NCBI GenBank assembly: GCA_028866945.1 | Contig: JAGWHE010000006.1 | Coordinates: forward strand, 1 to 44,843 | Reading direction: 5' to 3' | DNA length: 44,843 nucleotides | Source: Nitrososphaerota archaeon | GTDB taxonomy: Archaea > Thermoproteota > Nitrososphaeria > Nitrososphaerales > Gagatemarchaeaceae | Shown: piece by piece, positions 15,855-23,686 of the stretch | Layout: the number at the start of each line of letters is the position of its first letter | How positions within the stretch are numbered: position 1 is the first letter of the stretch | Program-made: the position numbers and the translations under genes | Notes under the pieces: generated by a model | Database searches by the model: none | Told to the model about the DNA's origin: nothing | The model's input: only the letters and a program-made list of their open reading frames with translations

Positions 15855-16511
15855 CTAGTCGATGATGCCCGAGAGCTCGGCCAGGCTGTCCACGATCAGG
15901 CCCGGTGACGCGTCTGCGGGGAGAGGTTCCCGGTACCTGTTGACCCAGACCGACTCGATCCCGAGCCGCTGCGTCGGAATTATGTCGTGAAAGACGCTCT
16001 GGGCGACGCGCAGCACCTCCTCCCTCCTGGCGCCAGTGCGCGCCATGAACTCCGTCCAGTGCCCCGGCCTGGGCTTGTAGCTCCCGATCTGCTCCGCCGT
16101 CACGAACCCGTCCACTTCCAGGCCGTTCCTCCGGATGGTCCCTTCCAGGAGGTCGTCGTCGACGTTTGAGAGTATGTACCTCTTGTACCCCCTGGCGCCC
16201 ATCTCCTTCAAGAAACGTTCCGTGTCGCCGAAGGCGGGCCAGTCGGGGACTGACCCTGCGAAGGCGCTCGCCGCCCCAAGGTCGACCTTCCGACCCAGTG
16301 TTCCCGACAGGGAGACCGCCGTGTCGCGCAGCACCTCCCTGTACTTCTTGTAGCCTGACTCCTCCTTCTGCTCGGCTTCGACGTAGGCCCGGAGGAGCTC
16401 CTGCCCGCCTACCCTGATCTCTCCCAGGGCGGAGCGGAGTCCCGCCTCGATCCCTGCCTTCCAGTCGACGAGGGTGCCGTAACAGTCGAAGGTCAGGTAC
16501 CTGTGCTTCAC
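15855..16511 (-). CDS. HAD-superfamily hydrolase
   Basis: The 218-residue protein contains the HAD motifs in order: FDCYGTLVDW (motif I, the nucleophilic Asp), ILSNVDDD (motif II Ser), SYKPRPGHW (motif III Lys) and a late VFHDIIP (motif IV region). The spacing and the DCYGTLVDW form fit the haloacid dehalogenase type II group, but a phosphatase role is equally possible. The GTG at 16511 overlaps the stop of the SpoIIM-like gene (GTGA), so translation is coupled. Longer upstream in-frame starts lie inside that gene and are unlikely. Confidence 0.75.
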   Translation of the reverse strand: MKHRYLTFDCYGTLVDWKAGIEAGLRSALGEIRVGGQELLRAYVEAEQKEESGYKKYREVLRDTAVSLSGTLGRKVDLGAASAFAGSVPDWPAFGDTERFLKEMGARGYKRYILSNVDDDLLEGTIRRNGLEVDGFVTAEQIGSYKPRPGHWTEFMARTGARREEVLRVAQSVFHDIIPTQRLGIESVWVNRYREPLPADASPGLIVDSLAELSGIID

Positions 16512-17161
16512 CCTGGCATCCGCCTCGCGAACAATATCCCTCCCGCGACTACGAGCCCCGTCGGAAGCCAGAGCGCGAGCCCAAGGACCGGGGATATCCG
16601 CACAGTGGCCGCCTCCATTGCGGCCGCCACGAGGAGGATCCCGGCTATGGCTATCCCTTCCAGCAGGAAGACCTTCGCCTCCCTCCTCAGCCTTCTCTTC
16701 CGCCAGGCTGCCACCAGGGAGAAGCCGGAGACCACGGCCAGTGCGTAGGCGGTGAGCTCCACCAGGGAATACGGAAAGGCGAAGATCACCGCCCCCCACT
16801 GGGCCGGCAGCCCCTGATAGGCCACCAGCGCCTGGGCCGCCAGACCGGTGCCGTAGACCGAGAATCCGAACAACAGGGCCCCGGCCACCGGGACCATCTC
16901 GAAGAGGGCGATGGCTAGGTTGTGGGTGAAGATGAAGGCGGTCAGCCCGGCGGGGGACCCCGACTGGAAGTTCCCGAACTGGGTGCTGGTCTGGTTCGCC
17001 AGCTGCTGGCGGGCGGCGTCAGACATGGGGGTGAACAGGCCCGCGAGGTATATCGCGACCTCGATCAGTAGCACGAGCAGGACAAAGGCGATCCGTCGCC
17101 TGCTGAGGATCTCGGCAGCCGCGCTCGGCGAGGGGGTTGCCTCGGGGGCCTCCGAAGTCAT
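16508..17161 (-). CDS. SpoIIM/DUF95-like membrane protein
   Basis: The 217-residue protein has about five membrane helices. The segment FTHNLAIALFEMVPVAGALLFG, then a GTG-AAQ stretch and FAFPYSLVELTAYALAVVSGF, matches the stage II sporulation M (DUF95) family, which is widespread in archaea that do not sporulate; its molecular role is not established. A minus-strand TATA-like TTCATAAGG near 17184-17194 gives it its own leaderless promoter, and the HAD gene downstream overlaps its stop. Confidence 0.65.
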   Translation of the reverse strand: MTSEAPEATPSPSAAAEILSRRRIAFVLLVLLIEVAIYLAGLFTPMSDAARQQLANQTSTQFGNFQSGSPAGLTAFIFTHNLAIALFEMVPVAGALLFGFSVYGTGLAAQALVAYQGLPAQWGAVIFAFPYSLVELTAYALAVVSGFSLVAAWRKRRLRREAKVFLLEGIAIAGILLVAAAMEAATVRISPVLGLALWLPTGLVVAGGILFARRMPG

Positions 17162-17200
17162 GATTCTTCCCGATGCTGCGTTGCCGCCTTATGAACCTCT

Positions 17201-17905
17201 TCAGAGGTTGGCGACGAGGAGACCTGTCAGATAGAGCACGGCCGCCGCCAGCAACCCTATCCCCGCGGACTCGAGCCCTCCCTTCAGCCTGAAGTTGTGG
17301 GGGATGAAGACCCTGGACCCGAGCGCGAAGAGGGCGACCAAGGATACGGTGACGGAGGTCGCGAGGGCTCCGACGCGCGTGACCGCAAGGACGTAGGGAG
17401 AGACCGCGAGCAGGGCTAGCAGCAGGAACGAGACTCCGGCCGCGGCCGCACCGCGATAGTTCAGGGCCTCCACCTCCCCTGCGTCCACCTTCAGCTCCCG
17501 CCTGAGGGTCTCCCTCAGCCACAGGTCCTTGTCCTTCGACAGCCGCTCCATAATCACCTGGATTTCACGTTCGGCATACCCATCGCCCCTGAGTAGCTCG
17601 ACCATCTCTCTTCTCTCCTCCTCAGGCTCGGTCTCTATCTCCATCCTCTCCCTGGCCATGTCTGTCCTGAGCGACTCGAGCTCGGACCTCCTCGAGAGGT
17701 AGTAGCTGAAGAACATCGAGATGGCGCCAGCTATGGCGAAGGCCAGCCCTGCAAGGGCGACGGTGCTGAACCCCACCCCCGCTCCGTTTAGCGCCGACGT
17801 CATGGCAATGCCTTCGATGGTCCCGTCGCTCCCACCAAGGACTATGCTGTCGAGGAGCTTTCGCGCTGGTATGTGGGGGTGCCTTTCCCCCTTGTAATCT
17901 TCCAG
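17201..17905 (-). CDS. VIT1/CCC1-family transporter, probable CTG start
   Basis: This membrane protein resembles VIT1/CCC1 iron/manganese transporters: first helix region SIVLGGSDGTIEGIAMTSAL, then AGAISMFFSYYLSRRSE, an acidic cytoplasmic metal-binding-like segment (ERMEIETEPEEERREMVELL) and three C-terminal helices. The first conventional start, ATG 17803, would cut off half of the conserved first helix. The frame is open back to a TGA ending near 17912 and has no ATG, GTG or TTG in that stretch; CTG at 17903-17905 gives 234 residues. A TATA-like CTAAATAAC (17936-17943, minus strand) is spaced for initiation close to this CTG. It may transport Fe(II) or Mn(II); the substrate is not proven. 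Confidence 0.7.
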   Translation of the reverse strand: MEDYKGERHPHIPARKLLDSIVLGGSDGTIEGIAMTSALNGAGVGFSTVALAGLAFAIAGAISMFFSYYLSRRSELESLRTDMARERMEIETEPEEERREMVELLRGDGYAEREIQVIMERLSKDKDLWLRETLRRELKVDAGEVEALNYRGAAAAGVSFLLLALLAVSPYVLAVTRVGALATSVTVSLVALFALGSRVFIPHNFRLKGGLESAGIGLLAAAVLYLTGLLVANL

Positions 17906-18050
17906 ATCCGGTCAGGGCGGGAGCCTTGCTTTCGTTATTTAGGGGTTGGAGCTGCCTTGTCTCAGCCCGGCACGGCTTGGAGGCGCCCAGCTGTCGCTGG
18001 AAAAAGGTAGGCTTTATTAAGAATACGCATGGGGGAAATCAACAGCAGAC

Positions 18051-18899
18051 ATGCGTTATCCAAAGGACATCGAAATCTGGGAACACGCTCCTGGCCGGCG
18101 GCTAGCTGAGGTGGTCGTCAGGCTGAGGAACAAGAAGGGTGCCCTTGCGAAGTGCAGCCAGGCGATAAACGACTGCAATGTGAACATGCTTACAGGCTTC
18201 TTCACGGCCCCGGGGAAGGCCGACACCGCAACCCTGAGCTTCTTCGCCGACGTCACCGACTCCGTCTCTGGCCTTGCCGGGCTCAAGAGGTCGCTCCTCG
18301 ACATCGACATCGTAGAGTCAGTCGACGCCTTGGCCGCCGAGGACGGGTTCATGGTCGACAGGCAGCACTTCCCGGTCCAGTGGGCGGGCAGGAAGGCAGT
18401 GGTGATGCGGGCAGAGGCCCTCAACGAGATGCTCAACAGGCTCTGGGAGGTCTTCGGCACCGGAGCGGCAACGATAATTGACCAGATGGCCGAGGCGATG
18501 GGGAAGCACTCGGCGAGAGAGATAGTCGAGGACTTTGGGGCGAAGTTCGCGGCGAGCCAGCTCGACGAGCTCCTGGGCACCTACTCCGCCCTGGGGTACG
18601 CGGACGTCTCCCTCGAGCGGTCGAAGTCCTCCGACTTCCCCATAGTGATCAACGCCAGGGAGCTCTTTGAGTGCGGCACCAACGCGAAGCAGCGGCAGCA
18701 CCGGCGAAGCGCCTTCTTCAGGGCCCACCTCAGGGGTTTCATGTCGGTCATCTTCGACAGCGTCTTCGACGTGAACGAGGTCCAGTGCGCCACCGAGGGG
18801 GACGAAGTCTGCTCCTTCAGGGTCACCCTGGCTGAGACCGCCCCCGCCAGCGTGGCCGCCCGGCTCTCCGGCCGGACCGAGAGGGCTTCAAACCTTTAA
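18051..18899 (+). CDS. ACT domain plus V4R domain sensor protein
   Basis: The 282-residue protein opens with an ACT-like domain (about 18-90: AEVVVRLRNKKGALAKCSQAI), a fold that usually binds amino acids. The C-terminal half (about 120-265) is a V4R (4-vinyl reductase) domain: VFGTGAATIIDQMAEAMGK, a long amphipathic middle, then a CATEGDEVCSFRV ending. V4R domains bind small hydrophobic ligands or tetrapyrroles in sensors and enzymes. There is no DNA-binding domain, so it may signal to a separate partner. A TATA-like TTTATTAA near 18013-18020 supports the ATG at 18051. A second V4R protein lies at 29.1 kb. Confidence 0.7.
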   Translation: MRYPKDIEIWEHAPGRRLAEVVVRLRNKKGALAKCSQAINDCNVNMLTGFFTAPGKADTATLSFFADVTDSVSGLAGLKRSLLDIDIVESVDALAAEDGFMVDRQHFPVQWAGRKAVVMRAEALNEMLNRLWEVFGTGAATIIDQMAEAMGKHSAREIVEDFGAKFAASQLDELLGTYSALGYADVSLERSKSSDFPIVINARELFECGTNAKQRQHRRSAFFRAHLRGFMSVIFDSVFDVNEVQCATEGDEVCSFRVTLAETAPASVAARLSGRTERASNL

Positions 18900-18925
18900 T
18901 CGGCAGCCGACGGCGCCCGGCTCCG

Positions 18926-19489
18926 TTGCCTCTCAAGAACAGGCGCGGAGAATACTCCTGGCCCCCGACCAGGATCGGCAGCGTCACGGTGGTCGCGGAC
19001 CGGAAGTCCTACGCGCCAGACGAGACCGTGAAGGTGAACGTGTCGTTCAGGGTGGTCGGAGGGCTCCGCGAGGCGTTCCACCCCGACGTCTGGACGGTCG
19101 CCTGGGAGGACTTCGACAAGATACTGAGGTTCACGATCGGCACCGCGCTGAAGGCCCAGGGAACGGTTTCATCCAAGAAACTCGCTGGAATCAAGAAGGA
19201 GGTGCGCAAGGCGAGCTTCTACTGGAGCCGCGACCCCGACCTCCCTTACAGGATCTGGGCGATGATCGTCCCGGAGGACGGCGGCCCTCCAAAGATCCCC
19301 CGCAACGTGGAGGACGCGAAGTCGAAGATGCTCGACGTCGAGAAAGAGTTCAGCTTCCCTGCTTCCGTCCTGGGGCCAGGCTCGCACAAGCTGGTGGCCG
19401 ACGTGAAGGGCAAGTGGGGCCGCCGGAGCTTCATAGAGAAAGGGGAGGTCGCCTCGAGGTCGAGGCCGCTGGTGATCAGAGTCGAGTAG
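18926..19489 (+). CDS. Unrecognised protein, predicted beta-sandwich
   Basis: A 187-residue protein with no signal peptide or membrane helix. The central pattern (GSVTVVADRKSYAPDETVKVNVSF, later ASVLGPGSHKLVADVKGKW and a terminal RSRPLVIRVE) suggests an immunoglobulin- or arrestin-like beta-sandwich as seen in Spo0M-type proteins; this is a weak structural guess. TTG 18926 is supported by a TATA-like CTTTAAT at about 18894-18900 inside the end of the previous gene. The OsmC gene follows closely. Confidence 0.6.
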   Translation: MPLKNRRGEYSWPPTRIGSVTVVADRKSYAPDETVKVNVSFRVVGGLREAFHPDVWTVAWEDFDKILRFTIGTALKAQGTVSSKKLAGIKKEVRKASFYWSRDPDLPYRIWAMIVPEDGGPPKIPRNVEDAKSKMLDVEKEFSFPASVLGPGSHKLVADVKGKWGRRSFIEKGEVASRSRPLVIRVE

Positions 19490-19499
19490 CGGGGAGTGG

Positions 19500-19901
19500 C
19501 TGGCCGAGGTCAACTGGACCGCCGGGAACGTGTTCCTTGGTTCGGACACTTCCGGCCACACGGTGGTGTTCGACTCGACGGAGGGGGTCCAGAAGGGCAT
19601 AGGTCCGATGCGGGCGGTGCTGACCGCTCTCGGAGCGTGCACCGGCATGGACGTCGTGGCAATCCTGAACAAGAGGAAGCAGAAGCTGACCTCGCTGAAG
19701 ATCCAGCTCTCCGGCGAACGGCCAGAGCACGGTCTCCCAAAGCCCTGGACCTCGATTCACATCAAGTACATACTCACGGGCGTGGACCTGGAGAAGAAGC
19801 ACGTGGAGGAGGCGATCAGGGACAGCACAGAGAAGTTCTGCAACGTGGGTGCCACTCTGCAGCCGACCGCGAAGATCACCCACTCGTACGAGATCCTCTA
19901 G
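19500..19901 (+). CDS. OsmC-family protein, probable CTG start
   Basis: The 133-residue product has the OsmC/Ohr arrangement: an N-terminal strand (AEVNWTAGNVFLGSD), the first redox cysteine in LGACTGMDVVAIL and a second in FCNVGATL, about 80 residues apart. These proteins reduce organic hydroperoxides. The first conventional start is GTG 19530, which would remove the conserved first strand. The frame is open back to a TGA inside the end of the previous gene, and the only initiator-like codon is CTG at 19500-19502, preceded by GGGGAG. It overlaps the alcohol dehydrogenase gene by 4 bases tail to tail. Confidence 0.75.
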   Translation: MAEVNWTAGNVFLGSDTSGHTVVFDSTEGVQKGIGPMRAVLTALGACTGMDVVAILNKRKQKLTSLKIQLSGERPEHGLPKPWTSIHIKYILTGVDLEKKHVEEAIRDSTEKFCNVGATLQPTAKITHSYEIL

Positions 19902-20926
19902 GCAGTAAGGACAATCTTCCCGAAGTGCCTGCTCCCTTCCATCTTCGACTGGGCCTCGGCCGCCCTCTCCAGCGGGTAGACGGAGTCGACCACCGTCTTC
20001 AGCCTCCCATCTTTGAAGAGCTTCACCACCTCGAGCAGCTCCCCCATCCCCGCCATGAAGCTCCCGTAGACCGTAAGCTCCCTGTTGTACACGTACCTCA
20101 GATCCGTGGCCACTTCGGCCCCGGTGGTGGCCCCGCACGTCACCAGCCTGCCCCCCTTGGCGAGTGCCTTCACGCTCCCCGCCCAGGTCGCCTTCCCGAC
20201 ATGTTCGACCACCACGTCCACCCCGCGCTTCTCCGTCAACCTTCTTACCTCTGCGAGGACGTCCTGCTTGTAGTGGTCGATCACATCGTCGGCTCCCAGG
20301 GCCCTCGCCCTGCTCAGCTTGTCCTGGTCACCGGCCGTCGCTATGACCCTGGCCCCGTAAAGCTTCGCGACTTGTATGGCCGCCGAGCCCACCCCTGAGT
20401 TCGCCCCCAGCACCAGGACGGTCTCCCCTGGGGCCACGCTCGCCTTGGTTGCCAGCATGTGGTATGCCGTCTCGAAGACCAGGGGAAACGACGCCGCCTC
20501 CTCGAACGACATCTTATCCGGCTTCCTGATGAGGTGGTCCCTGCGGACCTTCACGAGTTCCGCGTACCCACCGTCAGGTCCGTACCCGATTATCGTGTAG
20601 TCCCTGCACTGGTTGTCCTTCCCCGCCAGGCACTTCGCGCACCGCCCGCACCCGATCCCCGGGTTGACTATCACCTCGTCTCCCTTCGCCAGCGCCCTTT
20701 CTTCCTGCGGGACCCACTCCACTATCCCTGCGATGTCGCTCCCCGATACGTGCGGGAGCGGGATTTCGACGTTGGGGAGCCCGTTCCTCGCCCAAAGGTC
20801 CAGGTGGTTCAGCGCGCACGCCTTCACCCTCACGACCGCTTCGTCCGCGTTCGGGACCGGGTCCGGCGCCTCTTCGTACTGCAGCACCTCGGGGCCTCCA
20901 TGCCTGTGGAACCTGACTGCCTTCAA
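19898..20926 (-). CDS. Zinc-binding alcohol dehydrogenase / quinone oxidoreductase-like
   Basis: The 342-residue medium-chain dehydrogenase has an N-terminal catalytic domain (KACALNHLDLWARNG), a four-cysteine structural-zinc lobe (GCGRCAKCLAGKDNQC, C at about 94-106) and a Rossmann domain with VLGANSGVGSAAIQVAKL. The usual catalytic-zinc cysteine is replaced: the motif reads ALNHLD instead of ICGTD, as in many zeta-crystallin-like oxidoreductases, so catalysis may not need zinc. The substrate is unknown. The minus-strand box CGGATAAAGG (about 20958-20967) is a little far from the ATG at 20926. Confidence 0.8.
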   Translation of the reverse strand: MKAVRFHRHGGPEVLQYEEAPDPVPNADEAVVRVKACALNHLDLWARNGLPNVEIPLPHVSGSDIAGIVEWVPQEERALAKGDEVIVNPGIGCGRCAKCLAGKDNQCRDYTIIGYGPDGGYAELVKVRRDHLIRKPDKMSFEEAASFPLVFETAYHMLATKASVAPGETVLVLGANSGVGSAAIQVAKLYGARVIATAGDQDKLSRARALGADDVIDHYKQDVLAEVRRLTEKRGVDVVVEHVGKATWAGSVKALAKGGRLVTCGATTGAEVATDLRYVYNRELTVYGSFMAGMGELLEVVKLFKDGRLKTVVDSVYPLERAAEAQSKMEGSRHFGKIVLTA

Positions 20927-21054
20927 CCCCCCAAGCCTCCGCCGCTCGTCTTTTCTCCTTTATCCGAATACTTTCGGTGAACCCTCTTCCGCTCGTTCAA
21001 TCAAACGCATAATCAAGGTTATAAGATGAAACCGAAGAATCGTTCAGTCTTCTC
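20927..21054. other. Intergenic region upstream of orc1/cdc6, candidate origin
   Basis: This 128-base gap is A/T-richer than its surroundings and precedes the initiator gene. TCGTTCAATC (20993-21002) and TCGTTCAGTC (21040-21049) form a direct repeat 47 bases apart. CTTTCGGTGAA (20971-20981) and TGAAACCGAAG (21027-21037) form an imperfect inverted repeat. A TATA-like GGTTATAAG (21018-21026) serves the initiator gene. Archaeal origins often lie next to cdc6, but I see no convincing G-rich ORB element, so the origin call is weak. Confidence 0.3.
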
Positions 21055-22230
21055 ATGACACCCCCCCGTTCGGTCTTCAGGGACGAAGCGATACTGCTCC
21101 AGGAGTATCTTCCGCACCAGATCCCGCACCGCGAAGCCCAGCTCAGAAAGCTGGAGCTGTACTTCCAGAGCGTCGCCCAGAACGCGTCCAAAGCCAGCCA
21201 GAACGTCATGATCACCGGGCCCAACGGCTCGGGCAAGACGATGCTTGCCAAGAAGCTCCTCTTCGAGTCGCTGCCGAAGAAGGCGGCGCTCTATGGGAAC
21301 CTCGTGAAGGCCGTGCACGTCAACTGCAGGATAGACAGGACGCTCCAAGCCATAATGGTGAAGGCGTTGAAGGCGCTCGGCCAGAACTATCCTACCAGGG
21401 GGTACAGCTTCGAGGAGCTCCTGACCGCCCTGGTGGAAGAGCTCAGGAGCAACAGGACGCACCTGGTGATGGCCTTCGACGAGGTAGACAACCTGGTCCT
21501 GTCCGACCCGTCTTCCCTGTATACGATAACCCGGCTAAGGGAGATGGCTCCTGGAAGCCAGGTCCTGTCCTCCCTTCTGATCTCAAAGACCACGGACTAC
21601 CTGAAGAAGGTGGACCTGAGCACCCTCAGCTCGCTGCAGTGGAACGAGATCCAACTGGAGCGCTATCCCTCTGAGCAGCTTGCCGACATCCTTGCCTCGC
21701 GCGCCGAGGCTTTCAGCGACGGCGCCCTGGACGACGACGCCATCGCGCTGGCCGCCGACATAGCCGGGACATACGGCGACGCGCGCTACGCCCTGGACCT
21801 TGTCTGGCGGGCAGGGAAGCTCGCGGACGACTCGGGGTCTCCCAGGGTCCTCCCCGAACACATGCGGGCCGCCAAGGCCACCCTCCCTCCGCAGCTCAGG
21901 AAGGAGGAGCTGTCGTACCTCACGACCCATCAGAAGGTTATGCTGATGGCCATCTCCGCCCTCCTGAAGAAGGGCGACTCGACCTACGTCACCATAGGGG
22001 AGGTGGAGAAGAGCTACACCGCCCTCTGCGAGAGCAAGGGCATCACGGCTTATCGCCACACCCAGGTATGGAGCGACGTCAACGAGCTCGCAAGGAAGGG
22101 GATCATCGAGGCGCAGCTCTCCGGCAAGGGGGTGAGGGGGAGGACGACCATGATCGGGCTCTCCCTGGTCTCGGCCAAGGAGCTGATGGGCGAGCTCGAG
22201 AAAGGGATGGTAGCCGACGTTAGAGCTTGA
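21055..22230 (+). CDS. cdc6: Orc1/Cdc6 family replication initiator
   Basis: The 391-residue AAA+ protein has a leading basic stretch (PHREAQLRKLELYF), Walker A GPNGSGKT (about 54-61), Walker B MAFDEVDNL (about 139-147), a sensor region (SSLLISKTTDY), the arginine-rich lid (GDARYALDLVWRAGKLA) and a C-terminal winged helix (about 300-391). Such proteins bind origin DNA and load MCM. Walker A is GPNGSGKT where many Cdc6 proteins have GxxGTGKT. The ATG at 21055 follows TATA-like GGTTATAAG (21018-21026) by about 30 bases. A small winged-helix gene starts seven bases after its stop. Confidence 0.85.
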   Translation: MTPPRSVFRDEAILLQEYLPHQIPHREAQLRKLELYFQSVAQNASKASQNVMITGPNGSGKTMLAKKLLFESLPKKAALYGNLVKAVHVNCRIDRTLQAIMVKALKALGQNYPTRGYSFEELLTALVEELRSNRTHLVMAFDEVDNLVLSDPSSLYTITRLREMAPGSQVLSSLLISKTTDYLKKVDLSTLSSLQWNEIQLERYPSEQLADILASRAEAFSDGALDDDAIALAADIAGTYGDARYALDLVWRAGKLADDSGSPRVLPEHMRAAKATLPPQLRKEELSYLTTHQKVMLMAISALLKKGDSTYVTIGEVEKSYTALCESKGITAYRHTQVWSDVNELARKGIIEAQLSGKGVRGRTTMIGLSLVSAKELMGELEKGMVADVRA

Positions 22231-22237
22231 GAAGCTG

Positions 22238-22510
22238 ATGTCCTCCTACGGGAGGACGAAGGTGCTGACTGTGATGTTGGAGACCGGGGAGCTCAACATC
22301 TCCGAGATCATGAGGAGGGCGGGGCTCTCCCACGGCGCGACCGCAAAGCACCTGGAGTTCCTCACTCGGTCCGGCATCCTCACCGAGAAGAGGTTCAACA
22401 GGATACGGATCTTCCAGCTCGACCAGTCGAGCCCCTTTACCGGCGCCCTCTCCCGCTTCTACTCCGACTGGAAGGAGGCGGCCGAGTCGGAACCTGCTGC
22501 CTACAACTAG
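22238..22510 (+). CDS. Small winged-helix regulator (ArsR-like)
   Basis: The 90-residue protein is essentially one winged helix: SYGRTKVLTVMLETGELNI, then MRRAGLSHGATAKHLEFL as the recognition segment and RFNRIRIFQL as the wing. Homologous small archaeal regulators usually begin with an ELEK-type helix; the same residues are encoded upstream of ATG 22238 (LELEKL) but have no standard start, so initiation may lie a few codons earlier. The gene is likely co-transcribed with orc1/cdc6. It overlaps rfcL tail to tail by 4 bases. The effector is unknown. Confidence 0.7.
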   Translation: MSSYGRTKVLTVMLETGELNISEIMRRAGLSHGATAKHLEFLTRSGILTEKRFNRIRIFQLDQSSPFTGALSRFYSDWKEAAESEPAAYN

Positions 22511-23682
22511 GAACGGGCGAATCTCGACGCTTCCTTGGCGAGGAAGACGTCGTAGTTCTCCCCGAGGTCGAGGCTCTTCAGCAGCTCCTCACGGTACTTC
22601 CTGTCCGAGCAGAAGAGGATGAGGAACGGCATGTCCTGTACCAGGAACCCCTTCTGGCTCGTCCCCACCCTCTTGGCGGCGATGGCGGCTATCTCCTTCA
22701 GCTTCTTCGAGTCGTTCCATATCCTGAGCTGGAGGGGCCAGGGCGCCCCGTCGAGGGTGTACCGCGGGCCGCCGTCCCCCAACGCCCTCCAGAGCTCTGC
22801 CGCGAGCATCGGGTCGAGGTACCGGAGGAGCCGCCAGTCCTTGCCGCGCATGATCCTCCCCATCACCATGTCGGCCTTCGACAGCACGTCGAGCGCCCCG
22901 GCCTTCCTCTCCTCGTGGACCCTCGACTTCACCACTGCGGTGAAGATATCCCTCAGCTTCTCCCGCGGCTGTCCCGGGTAGGACCTCAGGGCGCGCAGCG
23001 CCGACTTCTCGTCGGGGGCGTCGAAGAAGGCGTTCACCGCCTCCGACGCGGTGCGCTCCTCGTCCTTCATCGCCGGGATCCCGGCCTGGAGGAAGTTGAC
23101 TGCGGCCCTGAGGTCGCCGTTGGCCGCCCTGGCCAGCTTCTCCACCTCGTCCTTGGTGACAGAGATCCCTTCCATCCTGGCCACGGCCTCCAGCCTCCGT
23201 TCCACCACCCCCTGCTCCGGTCTGCGGAACTCGATCTTGACCACGGCGCTCCCGAGTTTCTTCACCTCGTCCGACTCCGGGTCGTTGGCCGCCATGACGA
23301 CGGGGTTCTCGCTCTTCTTGACCGCCTCCTTGATGAAGTCGATGGCCCCGTAGTCGGACCTGCCGGCAAGCCCGTCCACCTCGTCGAGGAATATCAGCGA
23401 AGCGCCGCCGAAAAGGCTGGTGCTGGCGATGACCTCCCCTATCTTCCTCGAGAGCTTGTCCTTGGTGCGGGTGTCGCTGGCGTTGAGCTCCACCAGGTTG
23501 AGCCCAAGCTTCCCAGCCACCAGGTGGACGGTCGTCGTCTTCCCTGTCCCCGGCGGGCCTACGAGCAGCGCCGCCTTCCCTCCTGGCTTCCACCTCTTCA
23601 CCCACAGAGAGAGTTTGGCCCTGCCTTCGTCGTTGCCCACCATCTCCTCGAGGCTCTTCGGCCTGTACTTCTCGGTCCACAT
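22507..23682 (-). CDS. rfcL: Replication factor C large subunit
   Basis: The 391-residue clamp-loader subunit opens the PCNA ring with the small subunit. It begins WTEKYRPKSLEEMVG, then Walker A LVGPPGTGKTTT (about 41-52), a DTRTKDK segment, Walker B LIFLDEVDGL (about 96-105), a sensor AANDPES and a conserved FRRPEQ. The C-terminal collar follows. Many archaeal large subunits end in a PCNA-binding box (QxxLxxFF-like); here the end is KEASRFARS and no such box is seen, making it relatively short. It is the last gene of an EndA-UbiA-RfcL unit with gaps of 4 bases. Confidence 0.9.
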   Translation of the reverse strand: MWTEKYRPKSLEEMVGNDEGRAKLSLWVKRWKPGGKAALLVGPPGTGKTTTVHLVAGKLGLNLVELNASDTRTKDKLSRKIGEVIASTSLFGGASLIFLDEVDGLAGRSDYGAIDFIKEAVKKSENPVVMAANDPESDEVKKLGSAVVKIEFRRPEQGVVERRLEAVARMEGISVTKDEVEKLARAANGDLRAAVNFLQAGIPAMKDEERTASEAVNAFFDAPDEKSALRALRSYPGQPREKLRDIFTAVVKSRVHEERKAGALDVLSKADMVMGRIMRGKDWRLLRYLDPMLAAELWRALGDGGPRYTLDGAPWPLQLRIWNDSKKLKEIAAIAAKRVGTSQKGFLVQDMPFLILFCSDRKYREELLKSLDLGENYDVFLAKEASRFARS

Positions 23683-23686
23683 CTGC

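Noticed and set aside
22589-23680. A 363-codon minus-strand frame inside rfcL
   Set aside because: It is the -1/+1 shadow of a well-conserved clamp-loader gene and is made of Arg, Gly and Gln runs.
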